Positions 48,743 through 58,865 of a stretch of 64,000 bases of DNA are shown here, piece after piece. The translations under genes were made by a program, and so were the position numbers. The stretch comes from Corticibacter populi (GTDB lineage Bacteria; Pseudomonadota; Gammaproteobacteria; Burkholderiales; Burkholderiaceae_C), in the NCBI RefSeq assembly GCF_004217315.1, contig NZ_SGWR01000002.1:1-64000 (forward strand). Direction: 5' to 3'. Positions within the stretch are counted from its first letter, which is position 1, and the number at the start of each line of letters is the position of its first letter. The notes below the pieces were generated by a model. The model was given only the letters and a program-made list of their open reading frames with translations, searched no databases and had not been told where the DNA came from.

Positions 48743-50189
48743 CCGTTTCCGGCCACCTACCCGGCTGCGCCAAGGCCTGTCGATGCTGTTGCGTGCGCTG
48801 GCGCTCATCGTCCTGCTCGCACTGGCCTGCCAGATCCACACGCCCAATCTTCTGCGCCTGCGGCATGTGGGCGTGCCCGCCCTGCTGCTGGTGGCGGCCA
48901 CCGGCCTGGTGTGGCTGGGCTGGCGTGCCCGCCGCCAGCATGTGGCGGTAACGCCAGGCGCTCCCATGCGCCTGCGCCAGGCGGAAGCCTTGATGCTGGC
49001 TCTCGGCCTCGCCGCCATCATGGTCATCACGGGCCAGCAGGCCTGGCAGTGGCGGCAGGCCCGCACCCTGGTGCTGCAGGCCAGCGGCAACGAGATGGCG
49101 CTGGCCATGCTGGGGCGGCATTTCATCGTGGGCTACCGCGACTTCGAGGAGGCCGCGCAACTGGCCACGCGCGGCGCCATCGCCGGCATCTACCTGAGCC
49201 AGGCCAACGTCACCGGGCGCGACCCGCTGCACGTGCGCGCCGAGATCATGGCGCTGCAGTTGCTGCGCGAGCGCCACGGCCTGCCGCCGCTGATCGTGGC
49301 GGCCGATCAGGAGGGCGGCCATGTGCAGCACATGAGCCCGCCGCTACCCTCGCGTCCGGCCCTCTCGACCTTGCTGACCGCCGATGGCTTGCTGGCCGCC
49401 GAGGACGCTCCACCGCGCCTGGCCGCCGAGACCCTGCTGGCCGCCTACCAGCAAGGCCAGCAACAGGGTGCGGACCTGCAGGCGCTGGGCATCAACCTGA
49501 ATCTCGGTCCGGTCGCCGACCTGCGCCCCGAGGCGGGCCGCACCGCCACCCGCGACCGCCATACCCGGCTGGACCTGCGCGCCATCTCGCACGACCCGCA
49601 GACCGTGGCAGAACTTAGCGGCGCCTATATGCGCGGCCTCGCCAGCCGCCAGGTGGGCGCCACGCTCAAGCACTTTCCCGGCCTGGCCGGCGTGGCCGGC
49701 GACACCCATTTGCACAGTGCCCGGCTGGACACGCCCAGCGCCGTGCTGGCCGAGCGCGACTGGCTGCCGTTTCGCCAGGGCATGACCGCCAGCGGCGCCA
49801 TCATGCTCGCCCATGTGGTGCTGGGCGACGTCGATGCGCAGCAGCCGGCCTCGCTCTCGCCAGCGGTGGTGCGGCTGCTGCGCCAGGACTGGGGCTACCA
49901 GGGCCTGTTGATGACCGACGACCTGAACATGGGCGCCGTCTACCGGCCGTATGGCATCTGCGCGGCCGCGCTGCGGGCGCTCGGCGCCGGGGTGGACCTG
50001 CTGCTCGTCAGTTACGACCCCGAGCAGTTCTACCCGGCCATGGCCTGCGCACTGCAGGCGCTGCAGCGCGGCGAACTGCAGTTGCCGCACACGGCGCAAA
50101 CCCACCAGAGGCTGGTGCGACTGCTCAATCCGGCTCCGGTGCGCGCCATGGCGCAACGTGTAGCCGCACACCAGGGCGATGCGCCCTGA
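48732..50189 (+). CDS. Membrane-anchored glycoside hydrolase family 3 (NagZ-like)
   Basis: A 485-residue protein. Three membrane segments (about 19-34, 46-63 and 84-102) precede a GH3 catalytic domain from about 120. AADQEGGHVQHMSPPLPSRP, LNLGPVADLRPEAG, the KHFPGLAG...GDTHLHSARLD block and the nucleophile motif LLMTDDLNMGAV are those of NagZ-type N-acetylglucosaminidases. The usual P-G-H-G is P-G-L-A-G, but the D-x-H of the acid/base loop is kept. NagZ is normally cytosolic, so membrane anchoring is unusual. It overlaps creD. The stop is followed by an element. Confidence 0.82.
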   Translation: MSNDRFRPPTRLRQGLSMLLRALALIVLLALACQIHTPNLLRLRHVGVPALLLVAATGLVWLGWRARRQHVAVTPGAPMRLRQAEALMLALGLAAIMVITGQQAWQWRQARTLVLQASGNEMALAMLGRHFIVGYRDFEEAAQLATRGAIAGIYLSQANVTGRDPLHVRAEIMALQLLRERHGLPPLIVAADQEGGHVQHMSPPLPSRPALSTLLTADGLLAAEDAPPRLAAETLLAAYQQGQQQGADLQALGINLNLGPVADLRPEAGRTATRDRHTRLDLRAISHDPQTVAELSGAYMRGLASRQVGATLKHFPGLAGVAGDTHLHSARLDTPSAVLAERDWLPFRQGMTASGAIMLAHVVLGDVDAQQPASLSPAVVRLLRQDWGYQGLLMTDDLNMGAVYRPYGICAAALRALGAGVDLLLVSYDPEQFYPAMACALQALQRGELQLPHTAQTHQRLVRLLNPAPVRAMAQRVAAHQGDAP

Positions 50190-50305
50190 GAACCCGAAGG
50201 GCGAGTGGACAAAACCGGCCGGCCCGGCGTTGCATGCCTTGCGCGTATCGACATACGCGCTGCGCTGTGCGCCTGGATTGGACCGATTTTGTCCGCTCGC
50301 GCGCC
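50190..50305. repeat. Palindromic element, third family, after the GH3 stop
   Basis: TGA (50187-50189) is followed by GAACCCGAAGGGCGAG. Ends GCGAGTGGACAAAACCGG (50201-50218) and CCGATTTTGTCCGCTCGC (50283-50300) are inverted with 16 of 18 matched. A central perfect 8-bp stem GCGCGTAT/ATACGCGC is at 50241-50260. No second TGA is found at the right end. It is a different sequence family but uses the same position after a stop codon. Confidence 0.65.
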
Positions 50306-50324
50306 CCCTTGGTGATTCACGACA

Positions 50325-50672
50325 CTAGCCCGGCCTGGACTGCCCGCGCCGCTGGGCAAACAGGCCGGCGCCGCGCGCGCCCTGCCGGGCAAACCGTTCG
50401 CGGCGCGCCACCTTCGGGTCGACCTTGAGGGGCCGGTAGCCCTCCAGCCGGTCCTGTGGCTGCAGCACATGACCGGGTGGCAGCACCCGCCCCCACACTC
50501 CCCAGCGCAGTTGATCCAGCGGCAGCGGCGATCTCGCCGCACCGGCTTCGTCAGCCCACTGCGCCGCCACCAGTGGCACCGCCTGCGCCAGCGTGGTGCC
50601 GGGCAGGCATGCCAGCACGCACTCCCACACTCCGCCACCAGCCAGGCTCACGGCCACCTCGATGCGCAGCAT
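50325..50672 (-). CDS. rnfH: RnfH-family ubiquitin-fold protein
   Basis: A 115-residue protein of UPF0125, a beta-grasp fold. MLRIEVAVSLAGGGVWECVL begins it; RWGVWGRVLPPGHVLQPQDR and LEGYRPLKVDPKVARRERFA are the conserved C-terminal blocks. It is usually next to ratA, as here. Upstream in-frame TTG at 50750 would overlap ratA and adds unconserved residues. Function is unknown; together with RatA it has been linked to toxin-antitoxin-like behaviour. Confidence 0.85.
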   Translation of the reverse strand: MLRIEVAVSLAGGGVWECVLACLPGTTLAQAVPLVAAQWADEAGAARSPLPLDQLRWGVWGRVLPPGHVLQPQDRLEGYRPLKVDPKVARRERFARQGARGAGLFAQRRGQSRPG

Positions 50673-50709
50673 GGCGGCCTCGGCGCCAGCAGCGGCATCG
50701 GCCTTGGCC

Positions 50710-51168
50710 TCACTGCACGGGCTGGTACAGGTTTTCGGCACGCTGGACAAAGGCTTCCACCATCGAATTGGCGATCTTGTCGAACACCGGCCCCACCAGC
50801 ATGCGCAGCGCCGCCGAATCGAAGTCGTAGCGCAGCACCAGGCTGACGCGGCAGGCCTGCGCGGTCTCGGCCGAACCGCCGGCCAGCGGCACGAAGCTCC
50901 ACTCCCCTTCCAGCGTCGAGAACGGGCCGCGCACCAGCCGCATCAGCACCCGGTCCTGGCCGATGTGGGTATTGCGGGTGACGAAGGATTGGCGGATGCG
51001 CGCAAAGGCAATGCCCACCTCGGCCGTCATGCCCTCCGCATCCTGCTCCAGCACCCGGGCATGGTCGCACCAGGGCAGGAACTCTGGATAGCGGGCAACA
51101 TCGGTGACCAGCGCAAACATCTGCGCCGGGCTGAACCATACGAGGGCGGATTTTTCGACTTGTTTCAT
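50710..51168 (-). CDS. ratA: RatA-like ribosome association / coenzyme Q-binding START-domain protein
   Basis: A 152-residue START-fold protein. MKQVEKSALVWFSPAQMFAL, VTDVARYPEFLPWCDHARVL, RNTHIGQDRVLMRLVRGPFS and VEAFVQRAENLYQPVQ are the family blocks. E. coli RatA blocks ribosome subunit joining; the related COQ10 proteins bind ubiquinone. It is upstream of rnfH on the same strand and divergent from smpB, the common proteobacterial layout. Confidence 0.9.
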   Translation of the reverse strand: MKQVEKSALVWFSPAQMFALVTDVARYPEFLPWCDHARVLEQDAEGMTAEVGIAFARIRQSFVTRNTHIGQDRVLMRLVRGPFSTLEGEWSFVPLAGGSAETAQACRVSLVLRYDFDSAALRMLVGPVFDKIANSMVEAFVQRAENLYQPVQ

Positions 51169-51386
51169 ACCGGGGACAAAACCTGACGGCTCACGTGCAC
51201 GGAGCCGACGCCCCACTCATCACAGATCAGATGCGCACATGCGGGGGCCAAATGCATACAATGGTCGGCTTTCGCTGCAACCGATCACGCACGGGCGGGA
51301 CGGAAGAATGCGAGCACCGACCATCGGCGGGAAACCGATTTTAACGCCCCGCCCAAACCGCACGCCCTCCGTGTGATTCCAAACCC

Positions 51387-51863
51387 ATGGCCACCAAAGA
51401 CAAGAAGCAACCCAGCCGCATCGCCGAGAACAAACGCGCCTTCTTCAACTACTTCATCGAAGAGCGTCACGAGGCGGGCATGGTGCTGTATGGCTGGGAG
51501 GTCAAGGCCTTGCGCAGCGGCAAGGCCCAGCTCACCGACGCCTATGTGGTGATCCGCGAGGGCGAGATCTTCCTCATCGGCGGCCAGATCAACCCGCTCA
51601 AGTCCGCGTCGACCCACGTCAGCCCCGAGCCCGACCGCACCAAGAAGCTGCTGCTGCACAAGGACGAGATCAAGCGGCTGATCGGCAAGGTCGAACAAAA
51701 AGGCTACACGTTGGTGCCGCTGGCGCTGTACTGGAAAAATGGCCGCGTCAAGTGCGAGATCGCGCTGGCCAAGGGCAAGGCCGAATACGACAAGCGCCAC
51801 ACCATCAAGGAGCGCGAGGGCAAGCGCGAGGTCGAGCGGGCGATGAAATCGCGCCTGAAGTAA
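51387..51863 (+). CDS. smpB: SsrA-binding protein SmpB
   Basis: A 158-residue RNA-binding protein that delivers tmRNA to stalled ribosomes. [59 protein letters not shown] and [20 protein letters not shown] are diagnostic. The basic tail ends ERAMKSRLK. tmRNA itself is not in the window. A TAA followed by GCACCTGTTC is a one-ended trace of the stop-codon element. Confidence 0.97.
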   Translation: MATKDKKQPSRIAENKRAFFNYFIEERHEAGMVLYGWEVKALRSGKAQLTDAYVVIREGEIFLIGGQINPLKSASTHVSPEPDRTKKLLLHKDEIKRLIGKVEQKGYTLVPLALYWKNGRVKCEIALAKGKAEYDKRHTIKEREGKREVERAMKSRLK

Positions 51864-51890
51864 GCACCTGTTCCTGGCCTGCGGGGCGCG

Positions 51891-52142
51891 TCAAGCCCCG
51901 GCGGTCGGGGGCTGGCGTCTGGCGGCGTCCACCGCGGCCGCAATGGCTGCCCGGGCCTGGGGACTGTTCTTCCAGCAACTCGAACCCGTGAGCGCGGCCC
52001 CCCGCCGCAGGATGTCCTGTACATCGGCGCGGCCCAGATGTGCCAGGGACTCGATGCCCATCTGCTCCAGGCGCGCCACCACGGCGGGGCCGACGCCCTT
52101 GACGGCGAGCAGCAACTGTCTTTCATGGGTCGGAAATGGCAT
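51891..52142 (-). CDS. Helix-hairpin-helix protein (Cdd1/pathogenicity-locus type)
   Basis: An 83-residue protein. MPFPTHERQLLLAVKGVGPA gives the helix-hairpin-helix (KGVGPAVVARLEQMGIESLA), then LTGSSCWKNSPQARAAI. The order HhH then L-T-G-x-x-C is like small Cdd1-type proteins. A start at 52193 or 52196 would add about 17 residues with a CxCxxCxxC motif (CRCGLCRRC), so a zinc ribbon is possible. Function unknown. Confidence 0.6.
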   Translation of the reverse strand: MPFPTHERQLLLAVKGVGPAVVARLEQMGIESLAHLGRADVQDILRRGAALTGSSCWKNSPQARAAIAAAVDAARRQPPTAGA

Positions 52143-52313
52143 CGGCAGGACTTCGCAACGGCGGCACAGGCCGCAACGGCAGGTAACGCGCATCATAGCA
52201 AGCCCTTGGCCGACAGCGCGCGGCCCATCGCCCATGCACAATGGCGACAGTTTGCCCGAATCGCCGCAGTCGCCGCCCCGCGCCATCCGTCCTGTCGCCA
52301 GGAGAGCCCCGCC

Positions 52314-52940
52314 ATGCCACCGACCTCCATCCAGCCGCCACGCCTGACCCATCTGCTGTACCTGCACGGCTTTCGCTCCTCGCCCCAATCGGCCAAGGCG
52401 CAGTTGACACGCCGCTGGTTCGGCATCCGCCATCCGGAGGTGGTGCTGGAGTGCCCGCAGTTGCCGCCATCGCCACACGCGGCGGCCCAATGCATGCAGG
52501 CCATCGTCAACAACTGGCCGCAGCAGACCATGGCGGTGATGGGTTCGTCACTGGGCGGCTACTACGCCAGTTGGGTGGCGGCCCAATGCCGCTGCCCCTC
52601 CGTGCTGCTCAACCCGGCCGTCGACCCGGCCCGCGACCTGGCCGCACACATCGGCGAGAACACGGTCTGGCACGACCCCGCCGAGGCGTTCTACTTCAAG
52701 CCGGAGTACATGGACGAGCTGCGCGCGCTCGACAGCCGGGAGACGCCCGCCGCAGCCCCGCAACTGGCCATCATCGCCAAGGGGGACGAGGTGCTGGACT
52801 GGCGCGAGATGAGCCAGCGTTACCGCGACGCGCAGCAGATCGTGCTCGAAGGCGGCGACCACGCGCTCAGCGCCGACTACGAGCGGCTGCTGCCGCAGAT
52901 CGGCGCCTTCCTGGTGTCGCTGGGTACGGTGGCGGCATAA
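52314..52940 (+). CDS. YqiA-family alpha/beta hydrolase
   Basis: A 208-residue esterase. LYLHGFRSSPQSAKAQL is the oxyanion H-G-F loop, MGSSLGGYYASWVA the G-x-S-x-G nucleophile elbow, and LLNPAVDPARDL, IIAKGDEVLDWRE and LEGGDHALSADYERLLP complete the Ser-Asp-His triad. It matches YqiA (UPF0227-like) esterases. The start ATG 52314 follows GGAGAG. Its TAA stop is the left flank of the 183-bp element at 52941. Confidence 0.85.
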   Translation: MPPTSIQPPRLTHLLYLHGFRSSPQSAKAQLTRRWFGIRHPEVVLECPQLPPSPHAAAQCMQAIVNNWPQQTMAVMGSSLGGYYASWVAAQCRCPSVLLNPAVDPARDLAAHIGENTVWHDPAEAFYFKPEYMDELRALDSRETPAAAPQLAIIAKGDEVLDWREMSQRYRDAQQIVLEGGDHALSADYERLLPQIGAFLVSLGTVAA

Positions 52941-53123
52941 GAACCTGTTCAAAGTCTTGGCATGAGAGCCGTTGTGGTTGAAAGGTTGTGGCTGCAAGGC
53001 GCAAAACGCAGCCGGGCTGGTGGCCCGGCGAGGCTTTGCAACGCCGCAGACGCAGCATTTCAGCCGCAACCCACAGGGCATGGCGTTGCCATGCGGATCC
53101 ATGCAGAGACTTTGAACAGGTTC
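52941..53123. repeat. Palindromic stop-codon element, 183 bp, copy 2
   Basis: Starts GAACCTGTTCAAAGTCT and ends AGACTTTGAACAGGTTC: a perfect 17-bp inverted pair. TAA 52938-52940 (the YqiA-like stop) is repeated as TAA 53124-53126. It has the same length as the 11790-11972 copy. In that copy the arms differ at the same place (CATAGTCT/AGACTATG), so both arms changed together. The remainder of the 53127-53318 spacer holds the gap promoter region and no gene. Confidence 0.88.
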
Positions 53124-53126
53124 TAA

Positions 53127-54320
<1,194 letters not shown>

Positions 54321-54342
54321 TTCGTCCGCATGCTGGATGAAG

Positions 54343-54369
54343 GGGCGGGTGTGATCACCCGCCCTTTTT
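54343..54369 (+). terminator. Rho-independent terminator of gap
   Basis: GGGCGGGTG (54343-54351), loop TGAT, CACCCGCCC (54356-54364), then five T. The stem is perfect at 9 bp and GC-rich. It ends gap transcription; the facing ABC permease operon ends nearby at 54404. Confidence 0.92.
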
Positions 54370-54403
54370 CATGCTCCGGCCGGCTCCCCGGGAGAGTCCC
54401 CCG

Positions 54404-55258
54404 CTACGCCTCGCTGTGCGGCCGGGATCGATGGCCGCGCAGTTGCTGCCACAGCAGCGCCAGCACGAAGCCGGCGGTGAACAGCAGCACGATGGTCGGA
54501 CCCGGCGCACTGTCGAGGAAGAAGCTCAGATACACCCCGGCGAGCGCCGCCACCACCGCGATGAGCACGGCCAGCAGCAGCATCCAGCCAAAGCTGCGCG
54601 TCAGCAAAAAGGCGATGGCCCCCGGCGCGATCAGCAGCGCAATGGCCAGCACCAGGCCGACAGCCTTGAGCGCCCCCACCACCGCCAGCGAAACCGCGGC
54701 CAGCAAGCCGTAGTGCAGCACGGCAACAGGCAGGCCCGTGGTGCGCGCCTGCATCGGATCGAAGGTGTAGAGCAGCAGATCACGCCACTTGAGCGCGATC
54801 CACAACCCGATGGCCACGGCAATGGCGCCGCTCTCGGCCAGGTCGCGGACATCCACGCCCAACATGTCGCCGAACAGGATATGGTCCAGGTGCACATCGC
54901 TGCGGATCCACACATACAGCAGCAGGCCGAGCGCGAACATGCCGGAGAACACGATGCCCATGATGGTGTCCTCCTTGACGCGGCTGTTGACCTGCAGGTA
55001 GCCGATGGCCAGCGCGCAGGCCATGCCGGCGGCGAAGGCGCCGAGCAGGTACGGCAGTCCCAGCAGGTAGGCCAGCACCACGCCGGGGAAGATCGCATGC
55101 GAGATCGCGTCCCCCAGCAGCGCCCAGCCCTTGAGCACTAGGTAGCATGAAAGCAGCGCCGTGGGCACGGCCACGATGGCCGCGATCAGGAACGCCGAGT
55201 GCATGAAGTCGAACTGCAATGGCAGCAGCAGCGTGTCAAGGAGCGCATCGAGGTTCAT
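54404..55258 (-). CDS. Metal ABC transporter permease (second of two)
   Basis: A 284-residue inner-membrane permease of the ABC-3 family. FDFMHSAFLIAAIVAVPTAL, GDAISHAIFPGVVLAYLLGL, VNSRVKEDTIMGIVFSGMFA and LALAIALLIAPGAIAFLLTR are the conserved blocks. It overlaps the other permease by ATGA (55255-55258). It is the last gene of the four-gene Mn/Fe importer operon. Confidence 0.9.
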   Translation of the reverse strand: MNLDALLDTLLLPLQFDFMHSAFLIAAIVAVPTALLSCYLVLKGWALLGDAISHAIFPGVVLAYLLGLPYLLGAFAAGMACALAIGYLQVNSRVKEDTIMGIVFSGMFALGLLLYVWIRSDVHLDHILFGDMLGVDVRDLAESGAIAVAIGLWIALKWRDLLLYTFDPMQARTTGLPVAVLHYGLLAAVSLAVVGALKAVGLVLAIALLIAPGAIAFLLTRSFGWMLLLAVLIAVVAALAGVYLSFFLDSAPGPTIVLLFTAGFVLALLWQQLRGHRSRPHSEA

Positions 55259-56160
55259 GCGGCATCCTCCACCGCCGTGTGCGTGGTGGCCGGCTGCCGC
55301 AGGGCCCGCCGGCTGCGCCGCCGCGCCGCCAGCAGGCCATGCCTGGGCGCGAGGAAGAAAGCCGCCAGGAACAGCAGCGTCTGCAGCAGCACGATGACGG
55401 CACCGGTGGCCCCGTCGATGAAATAGCTGGCATAGGCCCCAACGAAGCTGGTGACGGTGCCGATCAGCACGGCAATGCCGATGAGGTGCGAGAAGCGATC
55501 GCTCAGCAGGTAGGCGGTGGCGCCGGGCGTGACGATCAGCGCGATCACCAGGAAGGCGCCGACGGTCTGCATAGCTGCCACGGCGCTGGCCGAGAGCATG
55601 GCGAAGAACAGCACCTTGAGCCGGTTCACCGGCAGGCCGCAGGCACGCGCCTGCGTCTCGTCAAAGAACACCAGCAGCAGATCCTTCCACTTGAGCAGCA
55701 GCACCGCCAGCGTCGCGCCGCCGATGAGCAGCAACTGGCGCGTGTCGCCCGGCGTGATGGCCAGGATGTTGCCCAGCACGATGGTCTGGATGTTCACGCT
55801 GGTCGGCGAGAGCGAGATCATGAAGAGGCCCAGCCCGAAGAAGGAAGTGAAGATCAGGCCGATGATGGCGTCCTCCTTGAGCCGCGTTCGCTGGTTGAGG
55901 AACACCATCGCGGCCGCGGCCAGTCCGCCAGCGAAGAAGGCACCGGCCGAGAACGGCAAGCCCAGCATGTAGGCGCCGGCCACCCCCGGCACGATGGAGT
56001 GCGAGAGTGCATCGCCGATCAGCGACCAGCCCTTGAGCATCAGAAAGCAGGAGAGAAACGCGCAGACGCCGCCGATCAGCGCCGCCACCCACATGGCGTT
56101 GACCATGTAGGCGTAGCCGAACGGTTCGACCAGGGCCTGCCACCAGGCATCGCCGCTCAT
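55255..56160 (-). CDS. Metal ABC transporter permease (first of two)
   Basis: A 301-residue ABC-3 permease. [60 protein letters not shown] and [17 protein letters not shown] are typical, as is [14 protein letters not shown]-type sequence near 205. The C-terminus is Arg-rich. It overlaps the ATPase gene by ATGA. Two non-identical permeases suggest a heterodimer, as in SitC/SitD. Confidence 0.9.
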   Translation of the reverse strand: MSGDAWWQALVEPFGYAYMVNAMWVAALIGGVCAFLSCFLMLKGWSLIGDALSHSIVPGVAGAYMLGLPFSAGAFFAGGLAAAAMVFLNQRTRLKEDAIIGLIFTSFFGLGLFMISLSPTSVNIQTIVLGNILAITPGDTRQLLLIGGATLAVLLLKWKDLLLVFFDETQARACGLPVNRLKVLFFAMLSASAVAAMQTVGAFLVIALIVTPGATAYLLSDRFSHLIGIAVLIGTVTSFVGAYASYFIDGATGAVIVLLQTLLFLAAFFLAPRHGLLAARRRSRRALRQPATTHTAVEDAA

Positions 56161-57161
56161 GGTGCCCCCTCCCCGCCGGCAGCGGGCGCCTGGCCGGCCG
56201 CCGGCGCATCGCGCTCGCCGCGCACCGACGAGCGGCCATCGAGCAGCACGAGCGGGCGCTCGTCGTCGCTCATGATGCCGACCACGGCACTGCCTGCGCC
56301 ATGATGCTGCGGCAGGTCGAAGTGGCGCAGCACGCCGCCGAAGGCCCGCTCAAGATTGGCATGGGTGAAGATTTCCGCCGTGGGCCCATAGGCCAGCACG
56401 GTGTTCCTGACCAGCACGGTGCGGTCGCAGAACTCGGGGACGCTGCCCAGGTTGTGGGTCGAGACCAGCATCACTCGCCCTTCGTCACGCAGCGCACGCA
56501 GCAGCGCGATGATGGCATCCTCGGTCTTCACGTCGACGCCGGTGAAGGGCTCGTCGAGCAGGATCACGCGAGCATCCTGTGCCAGTGCGCGCGCGAGGAA
56601 CACGCGCTTCTTCTGGCCGCCCGAGAGTTCACCGATCTGCCGCTGGCGCAGCTCCAGCAGCCCCACGCGCTGCAGCGCCTGCTCCACCGCCGCGTGGTCG
56701 GCGCGGCCCGGGATACGCAAAAAGCCCATGTGACCGTAGCGTCCCATCATCACCACATCCTCGACCAGCACCGGGAAGTTCCAGTCCACCTCCTCGCTCT
56801 GCGGCACATAGGCCACGAGGTTGCGGCGCATGGCTTCGCGCGCGGGCATGCCCAGCACGCGCACCTGCCCTTCGGAGAGGCGCAGCAAGCCCATGATGGA
56901 CTTGAACAGCGTGGACTTGCCGCTGCCGTTGACGCCCACCAGCGCGGTGATGCTGCCCAGCGGCGTGCAAAAACTCGCATCGCGCAGGGCCGTGTGGCCA
57001 TTGCGGTAGGTGATGGTGACATGCTGCACATCCAGACCACCAGCGCACCGCGCATCGGCGGCCTCATCCGGTGCCACCGCCGCCACTGCGGGCACCGCCG
57101 CGCCGGCAGCATGCAGTGCAGCGTCGCCGGATGCCGTCAGGGCCTCCGCCTGCCGGGTCAT
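56157..57161 (-). CDS. Metal ABC transporter ATP-binding protein
   Basis: A 334-residue ATPase. A short N-terminal Ala-rich region precedes [17 protein letters not shown]. Walker A is [20 protein letters not shown], the signature [15 protein letters not shown], and Walker [38 protein letters not shown] is a block typical of MntB/SitB-type ATPases. About 60 C-terminal residues after FGGVLRHF are extra. It overlaps both neighbours by ATGA. Confidence 0.93.
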   Translation of the reverse strand: MTRQAEALTASGDAALHAAGAAVPAVAAVAPDEAADARCAGGLDVQHVTITYRNGHTALRDASFCTPLGSITALVGVNGSGKSTLFKSIMGLLRLSEGQVRVLGMPAREAMRRNLVAYVPQSEEVDWNFPVLVEDVVMMGRYGHMGFLRIPGRADHAAVEQALQRVGLLELRQRQIGELSGGQKKRVFLARALAQDARVILLDEPFTGVDVKTEDAIIALLRALRDEGRVMLVSTHNLGSVPEFCDRTVLVRNTVLAYGPTAEIFTHANLERAFGGVLRHFDLPQHHGAGSAVVGIMSDDERPLVLLDGRSSVRGERDAPAAGQAPAAGGEGAP

Positions 57162-58090
57162 TGCGCCAGTCCCTTGGCAATGGTCTCGGAGGTCACCCGC
57201 AGCAGGTCCAGGTAGGTGGGCACCGGGCCGCCGGGCTCGCTGAGCGAATCCACATACAGCACGCCGCCATAGCGAGCGCCGGTCTCGCGCGCGACCTGTT
57301 CGGCCGGCGCCGCCGAGACGGTGCTCTCGCTGAACACGGCCGGGATGTTGTGCGCACGCACCTGGTCGATCACATGCCGCACCTGCCGGGGCGTGCCCTG
57401 CTGGTCGGAATTGATGGGCCACAGGTACAACTCCTTGAGGCCGAAATCACGCGCCAGGTAGCTGAACGCACCTTCGCTGGTGACCAGCCAGCGACGCTGC
57501 TCGGGCAACTGCTCCAGCGCGTCATGGATGGGCCTGATGGCGGCGCGGATCTGCGCCTTGTAGGCCTCGGCATTGGCCCGATAGGTGTCGGCATTGCGCG
57601 GGTCGTGCTGGACCAGCGCATCGCGGATGTTGTCCACATAGATCTGCGCCGAGGTCGGCGACATCCACGCATGCGGGTTGGGCTTGCCGGCATAGGGCCC
57701 ATCGCCGATGCCAATCGGCTCGACTCCGTTGGAGACCACCACGCTGGGCACGTTCCTCAGGCGTGCGAAGAACTTCTCGAACCACAGCTCCAGGTTCAGG
57801 CCGTTCCAGAGAATCAGTTGCGCGCCCTGCGCACGCACCAGATCGCCCGGCGTCGGCTGGTACTCGTGGATTTCCGCGCCGGGTTTGGTGATCGATTCGA
57901 CCACGGCGGCATCGCCGGCCACGTTGCGCGCCATGTCGGCGATCACCGTGAAAGTGGTGACGACCTTGAACTTGCCGGCCGCAGCCGTCTGCGCCGCTGC
58001 CGGCAAGGCCAGGGCCAGCGCGGTGAATCCGAGACTGGCCAACGCCATGCGCCAGCCCAAACGGTGAAATTGCCTGCGTTGGTTATTCAT
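57158..58090 (-). CDS. Manganese/iron ABC transporter substrate-binding protein
   Basis: A 310-residue periplasmic protein with a signal peptide ending PAAAQ (about 34). Metal ligands fit the Mn/Fe cluster A-I type: [32 protein letters not shown] and [10 protein letters not shown]. There is no His-rich loop, so Zn is less likely than Mn or Fe. The operon is divergent from mntR across two TAGC-N4-GCTA sites, which supports Mn. It starts the four-gene operon. Confidence 0.9.
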   Translation of the reverse strand: MNNQRRQFHRLGWRMALASLGFTALALALPAAAQTAAAGKFKVVTTFTVIADMARNVAGDAAVVESITKPGAEIHEYQPTPGDLVRAQGAQLILWNGLNLELWFEKFFARLRNVPSVVVSNGVEPIGIGDGPYAGKPNPHAWMSPTSAQIYVDNIRDALVQHDPRNADTYRANAEAYKAQIRAAIRPIHDALEQLPEQRRWLVTSEGAFSYLARDFGLKELYLWPINSDQQGTPRQVRHVIDQVRAHNIPAVFSESTVSAAPAEQVARETGARYGGVLYVDSLSEPGGPVPTYLDLLRVTSETIAKGLAQ

Positions 58091-58210
58091 TCCTGCTCCT
58101 GTCGTGAAAACATGAATACGCGCTGATGCGTACGCCTGGGCCGCCGGGTCTTCCCATGCATGAACCGGGGCCGGTTTCGTCCTTGATGGCGGAACGCCTC
58201 GGCGGATTTA

Positions 58211-58245
58211 TAGCACTGGCTAATGCATGAATATAGCCTAAGCTA
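58211..58245. promoter_or_regulatory. Tandem MntR boxes
   Basis: Two TAGC-N4-GCTA dyads lie at 58211-58222 (TAGCACTGGCTA) and 58234-58245 (TAGCCTAAGCTA), with centres 23 bp apart. They sit between the importer (start 58090) and mntR (start 58330). This is the core pattern of the E. coli MntR site (ATAGC-N4-GCTAT). They probably let MntR repress the importer, its own gene, or both, when Mn is plentiful. Confidence 0.75.
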
Positions 58246-58329
58246 AAAATAGCCTGCCCGGCAACATGGGCGATTTCAGGATAATCAGCAGGTTGAAACT
58301 CCAGCGTCTGTCCACGAGATCCATACCCC

Positions 58330-58788
58330 ATGACCAGAAACAGCCCCCTTCCCGACGCTGCTCCCGAGCTGCCGGATGCCAGCACCCAGATGGAAGGCTT
58401 CCAGCAGGTGCGCGAAGCCCACCGGCTCGAACTCATCGAGGATTACGTGGAGCTGATCTCCGACCTGATCCACAGCATCGGCGAGGCGCGGCAGGTGCAG
58501 ATCGCCGAGCGGCTGGGCGTGGCGCAACCCACCGTGGCCAAGATGCTCAAACGCCTCGAAGCCGATGGCTATGTGCAGTTGCGCCCCTACCAGGGCACGC
58601 TGCTGACCGACAAGGGCGAAGCCATGGCGCAGTACAGCCGCGCCCGCCACCAACTGGTCGAGTCGTTCCTGCTGGCGCTGGGGGTCGACGAGGACAGCGC
58701 CCGGCGCGATGCAGAAGGCATGGAGCACCACGTCAGCCAGGCCACGCTTGACGCGTTCCGGCACTATCTGGACCGGCATGGCCGCTGA
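58330..58788 (+). CDS. mntR: Manganese-responsive repressor MntR
   Basis: A 152-residue DtxR/MntR-family regulator. Winged helix [20 protein letters not shown] (about 55-74) with [20 protein letters not shown] wing, and a metal-binding dimer domain. The metal residues lie in [17 protein letters not shown]. It is one-domain-short (no SH3 part), as in proteobacterial MntR. Divergent from the Mn/Fe importer, with two predicted binding sites. Confidence 0.92.
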   Translation: MTRNSPLPDAAPELPDASTQMEGFQQVREAHRLELIEDYVELISDLIHSIGEARQVQIAERLGVAQPTVAKMLKRLEADGYVQLRPYQGTLLTDKGEAMAQYSRARHQLVESFLLALGVDEDSARRDAEGMEHHVSQATLDAFRHYLDRHGR

Positions 58789-58865
58789 GCCACGGCACAG
58801 CGTCGATGCGCGCTCGCATCAACGCTCCGTCATGCAGCGCATCGGTCTCGCCGTGACTCGCCGCC

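Noticed and set aside
57158-58090. Zinc importer (ZnuA) identity for the substrate-binding protein
   Set aside because: No His-rich loop; the ligands and divergent mntR with two MntR boxes favour Mn or Fe.
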